Shown one piece after another: positions 52,189 through 61,920 of a DNA stretch of 64,000 nt. The first letter of the stretch is position 1; the number at the start of each line of letters is the position of its first letter. The DNA is from Heterodera schachtii (taxonomy: Eukaryota; Nematoda; Chromadorea; Rhabditida; Heteroderidae). Where the stretch lies: assembly GCA_023374025.1 (NCBI GenBank), contig SIJG01000006.1, positions 2,541,102 to 2,605,101 on the forward strand. The letters are read 5' to 3'. The position numbers and the translations under genes are program-made. Below the pieces are notes generated by a model, which worked only from the letters and a program-made list of their open reading frames with translations, ran no database searches and was not told the DNA's origin.

Positions 52189-53745
52189 ATGTCAGACAGT
52201 CGAAAAGAAGCGGAGGAAAGATGGCAAAAGCAATGTAAAATTAAATTAAAATGCCAATTTTCAATTTCAATTTTTAATTTTGTTTTCCTTTTTCTTCAGC
52301 TTCATCTCCGCCGATTGTTGGCTTTCGGTGTTCGAATTACTTGAGCCTTTTCAACTTGGCCTTGGAATTGCGATGATCAGCCACCGTTTTAACTTCTTCG
52401 TGGACGAACATTTCAAAACACGAAAATGGGCATTAAGAAATATTCAAATTCGAAACAAAATTGGTGGAAATGGCACCAATGAAATGGAAATTGTCAAATC
52501 TTACCATGGAAAACCATTGCCAATTCCGAAAATGCAATTGCCACGCAAAGTCAGCGGATTCAAACTCATCGACATCTCGTAAAATAGGTCAAATATAATA
52601 TTTTAGACACCATTTCCCCATTCAGTTTCATCGACCGAAATGTCATCGCTTTTCTCGACCATTTTCGTCCACTTTTCGCCGCCTGTCCAATTAGTTTGGC
52701 CATCAGCACGTACAATGACCGCATTTTGGAGTTCATTCTGCACAACATTTGGCCAATGTTCGGAAAAAACATTTATGCGATGGAATTGTCCGCCAAAATT
52801 TTGCGCAGTTTGCGTCAATTCGTCCCGACAATTCTCAACGATTTTCTGTTGTTGCGCGTTGTCTATTGCTCTGACGGTTTCTTCACCAAATTCCCATGCG
52901 ATGACAGTGCCGCGGCATCGGATGGACAAATGTTGGCCAAATGGCTTTTCACGCCACTTCAAAACGATGTGCCAAAGGTGCTCAAATGCTGGTGGAACAT
53001 GAATTATGGGAATTGGTCGTCGACAATTGAAGCGTTCAAAGCGGTGCTTACTAATTGATTTATTTGACACTTGGGTTTTGGAAAACGCGCAAGAGGAGGA
53101 CGGAAAATCATAGAAAACACCGAGAAATCCGATAGACTAACCTCTGAGGGGAGCTCGTCCATCGCAAGAGGAAGGGGGTAGAAAAACCTAGAAATTTTGT
53201 ATTTTTTAAATTTCATAAAAAAGTCCATTTTCAAGGTCCGAAGGCCCCCTTCTCTGACCCCCCCCCCCTTGCATGGGTATGGTTCGCTGACAAAAAAATG
53301 CCTTTTTTTTTGAGAATTAAAAACTCCGAACCAAATTTTTTTTCACTTTTTAGGAATTTGCCAATGCTTCTTCCCCGGCTAAATTCATTGTTGTCATTTG
53401 GTTTCCGTCGTCTTTTGTTGACTCCATTTGGGCCTTTGATTTGACCAACGAATTGACCCATGAACAATTGACATTGAAAAGAACTGACTTTCACAACTGT
53501 TTTCTGCTGATCCGTTGTCCAATTGCGCGAGATGAAAGCAAATGGACAAAATGGGAAGAAGAAGCGATTGACTGGCAATTTTATTTTCAATGGAACAAAA
53601 TTGACATTCAAATTTGTGATGGGAATGACATCGGAGAGAGAGGGCTAAGCGAATGCTTTTTTCAACAATTCAAATTTATATTTTTTTTTCGATTTTTAGG
53701 CTTCTTGACGCAACTCCCGGCCCAAGTGATCAACAGCAGAAGTGA
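52189..53745 (+). CDS. F-box protein of a cyst-nematode-expanded family, copy A
   Basis: Five exons: 52189-52234, 52300-52578, 52626-53043, 53354-53643 and 53700-53745, about 359 residues. The N-terminal [20 protein letters not shown] and SHRFNFFVDEHF form a divergent F-box. The rest is the family's own domain, with [47 protein letters not shown] and a short last exon LLDATPGPSDQQQK. F-box proteins usually link substrates to SKP1-cullin ubiquitin ligases; the substrate is unknown. Exon one lacks one A relative to copy C (near 52219-52223), which breaks the frame into exon two. The donor of intron four is GC (GG|GCTAAG) where copy D has GTAAGC. The other phases agree. It could be functional if the lost A is a sequence error. 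Confidence 0.75.
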
Positions 53746-54768
53746 ATGAATGAATAATGATTTGTTGAGAAGTGATCGATCAATTTGAATTGCGGTGTTG
53801 GAATAATGCATTTGACGTTTATAAAAAATTGTTCTTTTTGTTGCGGTGATCAACTTTAATTGGTGTTTGTGTATGCCTTTTTAGGATAAATTTAGTAATT
53901 TTCGTTCATTAGTCCACCCAATCATTCAATCATTATGTGCTTCTTCTCCAAGTTGGGCGTACCTTAAATGCTCGTCTATTTTAATATTTTAAAAGGAATT
54001 GGTCGGGCGAAGGCTTTGAAAATTAAAGTCCATTAAGCTAATTGGGTAAATAAATGATGCTCGAGAGTTTCGGTCTCAATGTCGACTCGAAAAAGTTTCA
54101 TTTTTTCTTTGTTCTCGCGGTCTCGTGAAATTTTCGGTCATAATAATAATAATAGGTAATTCAAAATAATATATTTTTTTGATTACTAATAAATAGGGAT
54201 GGGATTTTTATGTTTTCACATATTTTTTCTGCGGCTTATTTGTTAGTTACGACGAGAGAAGCGCAAAAAAAGCATTTGACTTTTTAATACTTGGCAATTA
54301 GGACCTCTCAAATGTTGTCTGAAACAATATTAAAGCCAAATAAAATTTCTGGAAACACATTTCTAAGGTTAATTTGAGCCGTGAGTACGAATCTGACCAC
54401 CTTTTTCGAATCCTAACACGAATTCGAACATTTTTTTAAAATTCAAAAATTTAAATTGCATCAAATATGCACCAACGTGTCCGGGACACGCGCCAATTGT
54501 TGCCCAGTTATTTGGACAAATTATATGTGGCGATAGTTCAACGGAAAAAAGTTGTCAATGCTTATTGTAGGTATTGGAGGAAAAGTGACCACCGACTTTA
54601 TCATTAGGTCAAAAGAATTTCAGTCAATTTATCCTAAGGGCAAATATACATATAATACAATATGTGATCACTGCAACAAAAGAACAATTTTATATACATC
54701 AGATGGGCTCAAATCCATTATCCAACTCCACATCAATTAAATAGATCATTTCTCAACAAATCGTTCAG
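53746..54768. other. Intergenic between convergent F-box copies, possible zinc-finger relic
   Basis: No clear gene. At 54591-54740 a frame reads FIIRSKEFQSIYPKGKYTY, then CDHCNKRTILYTSDGLKSII and QLHIN, loosely like a BED-type zinc finger of hAT transposases (C-x2-C and one His). The matching upstream frame (from 54466) is shifted. A TCGAG word block lies at 54060-54135. Confidence 0.3.
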
Positions 54769-56226
54769 TCATTTCTGCTTCTGATCACTTGGGTCGATCA
54801 TTGCGTCAAGAAGCCTAAAAATCGAAAAGCAATAAATTTGGATATTTGAATAAGCATTATTCATTCACTGACCCATCTCAAATGTCGATCCGATTCCATT
54901 GATCCATAAAGTTCCATCCAATCGCTTCCTTCTCCCATTTTGCCCATTTGTTTTCGTCGCGCACAATCGGACAACGGATCAGAAGAAAACGGCCGATAGT
55001 CGTCCATCCATTTCAACGTCAATTGTTCCCGAGTCAATTCGTTGATCAGACCAAATGGCACAACGGAGAAACCAAAAGGCGACGGAAAGTGAATGATGGC
55101 AATGAAATTGACTGGAGATGAAGCATTGGCAAAAGCCTAAAATAGGGAAAAATTGGTTAATAAAAGATAATGACAATTTACGGTTGGGGGAGGGGCACGA
55201 AAACCCAGAGAGGGTCGGGATCACTTTGGAGCGCGACATTTTGGCGCCGCCAAATTAAAAGTGTGCCAAAAAACTTTTAACCAAAAACGAGTTGAAATAT
55301 TGTCCAATATAATTTTCTCAACGAACCCCACAAAGACCACAAAAATGCTAAATAAACAATCAATCGAAATCACCGATTTGAAGGCTTCAATCCTTGACGA
55401 CCATTTCCCATAATTCATGTACAACCAGCATTTGAACACCTTCGGCACATTGTCCGGACGTGGAGTGAAAAGCCATTTGGCCAGCGTTTGTCCATTCGAA
55501 GCATTGGCACTGTCATCGCATGGAAATTCGGCGAAGAAACCATAAGAATAGGCATTGACAACGCGAAGCGATGGACAGTCGTTGAGAAATGACGGGACGA
55601 ATTTACGCAAATAGTGGAAAAATGTGACGGACAATTGGATGGCACAAATGTTTGTCGCGATCATTGGCCAAATGTTGTGCAAAATCAATTCCAGGTCCTT
55701 GAATGTATCGATGGTCAAATTAATTGGACGGGCGGCGAAGATTGGACGAAAACGGCCGAGAAAAGTGATCACATTGTCGTTGAAGTATCTGTGAAAAATG
55801 ATGGAAGCGTTATACAGACATAAAAGCATCAAAATCTCACTTCAATGAAATGGCTTTGAATCCGACGACTCTCTTTGGCAGCGCTTTTTGCGTAATTCCA
55901 AACGATTCCAAATTGGCATTGACAACATCCATTTCCTTGGTGCCATCCGCTTCGAACTTCATTTTGATTTTCATCGATCTCAGAGTCCAGTGGCGAGTCT
56001 TGAAGTGTTCATCCACGTAGAAGTCAAAACGGTGGCTGATCATCGCAATTCCAAGGCCAAGTTGTGAAGCCGGAAGCAGATCGTACACACAAAGCCAACA
56101 ATCGGCGGAGATGAAACTGAAAAAAGGGAAACCAAAATTTAAAATTGAAATTTTAAATGGCATTTTAATTTATTTTTACATTGCTTTCGCCATTTTCTCC
56201 TCCGCTTCGTTTCGGTTGTCAGACAT
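54769..56226 (-). CDS. F-box family copy C, frame lesion in exon four
   Basis: Same five-exon plan as copy A, in the opposite direction: 56180-56226 (ATG at 56226), 55841-56116, 55374-55788, 54873-55136 and 54769-54814. The first three junctions are in phase, giving an intact F-box ([20 protein letters not shown]) and middle domain ([19 protein letters not shown]). In exon four, comparison with A shows one extra base near 54981-54989 and two missing near 54955-54960, which shifts the frame between LTLKWMDD and the WxKWEKEA region. Once realigned, that region stops at ATTTGA. The last exon still ends PSDQKQK. Either a young pseudogene or a gene with a changed C-terminus. Confidence 0.65.
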
Positions 56227-57487
56227 TTGTTGAGGGGAAATGATTAAGACAGTTTTCGTCGGATTTAAATTGGCTTAGCAAAGATGAAAAAATTATGTGA
56301 AAATCAGCAATTTCCCGGAGGTTTTCGGGGTCACTGATCGCGAAACAGATACATATCCATTTTGACCAATTCTAATCCCAAAACACGAAATGTAATTTTT
56401 GACTCGATTCATTAATTCAAAAACATCCTACAGACCAAAAGATGAAAATTAAATGGCGAATGGAAAATGAAAAGTGGCGGAGGAGCAACCACTTAAGGTA
56501 AAATGCCGAAAAGAAATGCGCAAAATGTAAAAAGTCATTTTTGAAGGAATTGTCAGGAGAAAAATTGGATGAAAGGACGAAAAGAATGGATAATAATGAA
56601 AAAGGGACGGAGCAGAAGCCACTTTTATACTAATTTATTTTGCCAATATTTACACAATTTTAATAATCAGTCGTATTTCTACGCCTTATTATAAAAGCCA
56701 TCACTTCCCTTCCATTTTCTTTCATTCACTCACTTTTTCCTTCCTTTTTGTTCCGCAAACGATTTCCTTGATTTTCTTATAGGTAAATGATATATCATTC
56801 GGTTGCTTTCGATGAGTCCCGCCAAATTTCTCTAAAATTTTCCGTGCCTTCTTCTGCTGATGTCATTTTTAATTTGTTTTACGGAAAGGAAAGCCCATTA
56901 ATGAAAATAGCGGCGCATATCAGGGAATGGGAACATTTATCATAGATGGAAAGGATTTTGATCAGGAAGTAAAAGGAAATTCTGATCATGGACCAAATGG
57001 CACTCTGATCTGTGATGAAATATGGACACACTGATCAATGATCAGAAAGGGATGTGAATTTAAGTCAAATGACTTTTTTTTGCTGACTTTAAATGGCTTA
57101 AAAAATGTTCAACACTTTCTAACATGCATTTTTATCTGACTAATGATGCTAAAGTGTAAAAAAAGTTAATTAGGGTATCATTCCATCGGTCAAATTATTA
57201 GCTCATTGCAATCATGTGAATTAATTTAATCATTTTGACTTTCACAGTGAGAAAAACGCTCATTAAAACGAGCGAAAAAAAGAAGTAAAACTAATTAATT
57301 GCCAAACGAATTAGAAGGAATTAATAAAAAAAACAACCCAAAAATTCAAAATTCCATCCGCAACATTTTGGAGCCAAATTAGAAAATGTCCGTCCACTAA
57401 TTGGACTTTTGTTTCTGAACTAATGAAGAAGTTAATAATTTGAAAAAATAAATATAAAATCGAATTGTTGAAAAAGCATTCGCTTAC
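56227..57487. other. Intergenic between F-box copies C and D
   Basis: No gene recognised. TGATCA words are frequent around 56955-57050. Confidence 0.5.
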
Positions 57488-58270
57488 CCGTCCCCGATGT
57501 TGTCCTCATTATTGATATGAATGTCAATTTTGTTCCACTGATCAAAAAATTTCCAGTCAATCGCTTCTTCTTCCCATTTTGTCCATTTGCTTTCAGTCTC
57601 GCGCAATTGGACAACGGATGAACAGAAAACGATGGCTATTGTTAATCCTTTTCAATGCCAATTGTTCCCTAGTCAATTCGTTGGTCAGATCGAAGAGCAC
57701 AACGGAGTCAGCAAAAGACAACAAAGACAAAAGAAACCAAATGGAAACGATGAAATTGACGGAGGAAGAAGCATTGGCAAAAGCCTAAAACAAAGGAAAA
57801 TTGGTTAAGAAATATGAAATGAATGAATTAATCAAATTGAAATCACCGCTTTGAAGGCGTCAATTTTCAACGGCCAATCCTCCCATTCATTCCTGACAAA
57901 ATCGAATTTGAACACTTTTGGCACATTGTCCGGACGTGGAGTGAAAAGCCATTTTGTCACCGCTTGTCTATCCGATGCCATGGCACTGTCCTCGGCCGGA
58001 AATTCGGGGAAGAAGTCGCCATAATAGAAGGAAACAAAGCGAAGTGGTGGACAATCATTGAGAATTGAAGGCGCGATTTGGCGCAAACATTTGCAAAAAC
58101 TGGCGTACGATTCGATGCCATGAATGTTTTTTCCGAGCATTGGCCAAGTGTTGCGTACAATCAATTCCAAAATGCTCTTTTGGTCCGTGCCGAAGGCCAA
58201 ATTAATCGGAAATGAGGCGAAAAGTGTACTCAGTCGGTCGAGAAAAGAGATGACAGTGTGGTCGAAGTAA
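57488..58270 (-). pseudogene. F-box family copy D, truncated at both ends
   Basis: Only two family exons remain: 57847-58270 (middle domain, [35 protein letters not shown]) and 57488-57784 ([20 protein letters not shown]). The first two exons, including the F-box, are missing. In their place, 33 bases upstream of exon three, lies the 201-bp SL RNA flank repeat, so the break is in intron two. Exon four has one extra base near 57595-57600 that makes a TGA (57593-57595) where copy A reads ARDESKW. The donor GG|GTAAGC is intact, but I see no last exon beyond it. Confidence 0.75.
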
Positions 58271-58302
58271 CTGAAAATGGGAATATTGTACATTCTCTCC
58301 AA

Positions 58303-58527
58303 TTTAAATTAAAAATGGGATTTGATAAAAGTGATTAAATGATTATAAGAATTAGCAAAATGAGAAATCGATGGGAGAATTTGAAGGTCAAGGATGGATG
58401 GGTGGGAAATAGCATCTCAATTAGAAGAGACCAGCAGACGACGAGTGAGAGTAAAATAGTTGGAAAAGTGGCGAACTGCTGCACTGAAAGAATCAGAGAA
58501 GGGTGGAATAAATTTTGGAATTGCGTG
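58303..58527 (+). pseudogene. SL1 RNA gene fragment without the leader
   Basis: Copy 2 of the 201-bp flank (58303-58503) is joined directly to GGAATAAATTTTGGAATTGCG, the Sm site and start of the 3' stem of the SL RNA. Compared with 51.1-51.5 kb, a block equivalent to 51297-51429 is missing, which removes the leader and the middle stem. It cannot make a working SL RNA. Confidence 0.85.
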
Positions 58528-58699
58528 GTAATTATGTAATTGGTGAGGGACAAGACTAATCAACGATACAAATAAGGGGAGAAAAATTCACAACTTTTAA
58601 AAAATCAAACAGATAAAAGACGAAAACAAATTTTAAAATAATAATTTCAGAGGCTAATAGTAAAATTTAGAAAATTTATATTTTTTATTTTTTTTTGCC

Positions 58700-59185
58700 A
58701 TTTGCTTAGGTGCTTTTGAGATTTTCAAAAGGCCAGCAATTTCTTTATCACTCAGCGACGGATTTGCTTTCTTCATTTCATAATAAAAATCATTTTGCTC
58801 ATGTTTTCTTTTAAAGAATGGAATTCTTAAAAATAAAGTAAATAAAATCTTAAATTTAATTATTTTTACTTTTGCTGCTTTTTAGGCCAAATTCCTTTTT
58901 CCATTTTCTTAATATATCTTTGCCAACCACCAATTCTCTCATAAATTGTTTCTGTTTAGCCTTTTTGTATATTCTTTCAAATTCATTAAACCGTTCAACT
59001 TTTTGCTTTTTCGGTTTATAAACCTTATTTTCATATTTCTTTAATCCAAATTCTTCTTTCCATTTGTAAATTTTCATTAGAGAAATTCACAATTTTTCAC
59101 AAATTTTTTGTTCATTTTATTCCAATCTTTTGACCATATTTTCCTTTTTTCTTTATTCTTTCTTTATTTCAATTGATTTATTTAT
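58700..59185 (-). pseudogene. Decayed copy of the helix-turn-helix gene
   Basis: On the minus strand, 59077-58856 reads MKIYKWKEEFGLKKYENK to LRKWKKEFGLKSSKSKNN, colinear with the second half of exon one at 34.6-35.2 kb. Upstream the match continues (KERIKKKGKY, then CEKL) but with an in-frame stop where the intact gene has Gly (GEKLG against CEKL-stop) and frame slips. The same donor A|GTAAAA sits before the stop, and the third unit follows at about 58710-58830 (FYYEMKKANPSLSDKEIAGL). There is no signal peptide exon. Confidence 0.65.
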
Positions 59186-59749
59186 AAATAATAACATAAA
59201 AATATAATATAAAATTTAATTCTCTAAAAAGTAAATTGATTTATATTATGATTTTTAATAAAAGTTTCGTTGTTTAAATTAACACAATTATTAATTTCCC
59301 AAATTACAAATTACCTAATAATATAATTGGTTTTTCGTTTATGAAGAAGACAGAGCAAAGCCAAAATGTAAAAAATATTACAATTTTTCATAAAAAAAAT
59401 TTACAAAATCCCGCAATCACGTGCTAGATCCCACAATTATGCAGATTTGCGGGATTGTTCCTGCGGGATTAATCCCGCTGGACCAGGTCTCGCAAAATTT
59501 TGAATTGCCATCCGCAGATAAATAATTTTATTTTTATAAGATTATTAAAAAACAAACAGAGAAAAGAGCAAAAATTAATTTTGATCATTGATTTTGATAA
59601 AGAAAAACGAACAATTTTTTTTCCATTTTTTAGAATGGTAAATCCAATTTTAAAAAAGCCAACAAAAAACCAATAGAAAAATGCAAAAAACTAATGAAAG
59701 CACAATAATTTCAGAGGGTAATAGGCAAACTAAGAAAAAGTTCTGAAAT

Positions 59750-59868
59750 TTTTTCTTTTTTTTTCCTTTTTTTAAGGTTGTAGGAGTGATTTTCAAAAGG
59801 CCAGCAATTTCTTTGTCAATTAGAAAGTTTTCATTCATTATTTTATAATAATCATTCATTTTGTTCAT
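59750..59868 (-). pseudogene. Isolated third unit of the helix-turn-helix family
   Basis: Reads MNKMNDYYKIMNENFLIDKE, then IAGLLKITPTTLKKGKKKK, matching the second exon of the gene at 34.6-35.4 kb (MNIYYKMKNRNPSLKDKEIA). Only this exon is recognisable here; it is probably a fragment. Confidence 0.5.
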
Positions 59869-61471
59869 TTTTCTTTTTTAGAATATATATTGCACCTAAA
59901 ATAGTAAAAATAAAATAATAAAAATTATTTAAATTACTTTTGCTTGAAAATTACGGATTACGGAAAATACGGCTTTTTAGTCGCCCTCGTGATTACAGAT
60001 TACGGGTTTCCGTAATTGAATTTCCAGTTACAGTGCAACCCTGATTTACAGTAATTGAAATCAGCCAAATTTGAAACGGACTTGTTTTGTGTTTTTCCTA
60101 AATTACTTGACCCACATATATTTTTGACTTTTTCCTTTTGTTAAATTCTGTCCATTATAATTATATCAAAATTTCTTACTCTTTTTTAATTTGAGAAAAA
60201 CTGAAATAATCGAGGTCAAACTTTGTCTAATTTAATTATTATAATTTCAATACCGATTTTTAAAGCACAGAACATATTGCTTTAAACAGAGATGGTTAGT
60301 TTTTTTTTTGTTTGTTTGAATTATCAGAAATAGATAAAATGAAAACGATGCCTTAATTGATAAAAAAAGGGAGTAACTTTTGGATTAAAGCAATTCATCC
60401 AATGGCATTCCTGTATTTTGTATTGTACAATATTAGTTGATTCCATTGAAATATGAACACGGTTTTAAAAAAAAAATTTCTCCCGACCGAATTAATTTTC
60501 GAATTAATTAATTTTCTGCCACCCAAAAGGCGTTGGGCAACAACAAGGGTTTCGGCAAACTTCGACAATTTTGTCTTACGAAGGCAAGCCAACTGGCACA
60601 CAATGTGTTTATTCATAGTATGCCATTAATTTTAAATATTTCACTTAAAAATAATTGGGCCATCCGTAATTTATTTTGAGTGTCCGTTCTTTTTATTTAA
60701 AATTAATTTAGGCTGGTCAATTTGATGCCGCTGTTGAGCGTCTCATGAAATGTGTTTTCAGAGTTAAAGGCGTGATTCTTTTTCGTGTAATACAGAGTAA
60801 TGTTATACCATAATTAATAGATATTGGGTTTTACGACCTAAAACTAAATTTACATGGGAACGAGAATTTTGAGCAAAACCGGGACCGGGACTTGCCGGGA
60901 CCAGAAAGGCCGGGACCGGTAGCCGGATTTTCAAACGGGACTTGGGGCCCGGGAACAAGCGGGAAGTTTTCAAAGAAAAACAAATTAAATTAATTTTTCA
61001 AGTAAAAATTAATAAAAATAAATTTGTTTGCCTTTAATTTAAAAAAAACAAAAGAAGCGCGCAAGTCGTTAGTGAATTTTATCAAATTTACAAAATTCTC
61101 GGTGCATAAAAAACTGAGAAATTAAATTTATCTTTACTTTTCTGCTAAAAGGTTTTAAAAAGATATTTTTGCTGCATTTTGTTCAAAAAATCTTTGGTTG
61201 GGGGGGGGGGGTGGGGGCGGCAGGCGGTGCTGATACGTTCTGCCTGGGGGATAATTTGAATTTTAGAATGATTAACATATTTTGCAGTAAAATATCCTTT
61301 TTGGATTTATGGCATAATTTAAATTTGTAAATTTTGCGGGTTTTTGGGCTTTTTTAATAAATGAAAAAAAATTCCGGAACATCTAGAGAAAAATTTACTT
61401 TTAATTTAATTAGGTTTGAATATGTATCAAAAAAAATTTAAATACTTAAATCCCAGCCAAAAGAGTGGCAA
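59869..61471. other. Intergenic, word blocks, one possible coding fragment
   Basis: AT-rich with a block of ATTACGGATTACGG words (59940-60040), a CGGGACCGGGAC block (60850-60975) and a G10 tract at 61201. A slightly GC-richer piece at 60530-60600 reads ALGNNKGFGKLRQFCLTKAS after an AG, and 60714-60770 reads AGQFDAAVERLMKC after ATTTAG. They could be two exons, but the donor between them is weak and no family is recognised. Confidence 0.3.
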
Positions 61472-61920
61472 ATAACGGTAATATGGGCCGGAGCTCAAAA
61501 AGGCTAAAATATATATCAATCAACTCCTCTCGGTCTGTAATTAACGAATCCGAAAGAATTTTTTTGCGCCAAAACCAATCCTTGAAGAATTACAGACCCG
61601 GGACTGAAGTGGCCAAGTGCTTTGGGACTGAACCATCTAAAGCCTTAAAACGCACCAAATGCAATAAAATATATGTCAATCGATTCATCTCGGCATTTAA
61701 AAAGAATTTTAGGACACAAAAGAACTTACAAAAGTTATGGGTCCTCAAAATTTCAAGTAATAAGCGATAAAAAATTTTTTTGGTGCGCCAACAAACTTAA
61801 AACATCTTTCATCAGGGATTGGGTGCCGCAAAAAAATTCTTTCGGATTCGTTCACACAAACCGAGAGGAGTTGATTGATTTTTATTTAGTCATTTTGGGC
61901 TCCGGGCCATATGACCGATG
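61472..61920. mobile_element. Fold-back DNA transposon, about 110-bp inverted repeats
   Basis: The left arm begins GGTAATATGGGCCGGAGC and contains CAATCAACTCCTCTCGGT and ACGAATCCGAAAGAATTTTT. The right arm is its inverted counterpart, ending GGCTCCGGGCCATATGACC. The central part has a second, weaker match (TCAATCGATTCATCTCGG). Frames inside are not gene-like. About 450 bases, so non-autonomous. Confidence 0.75.
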
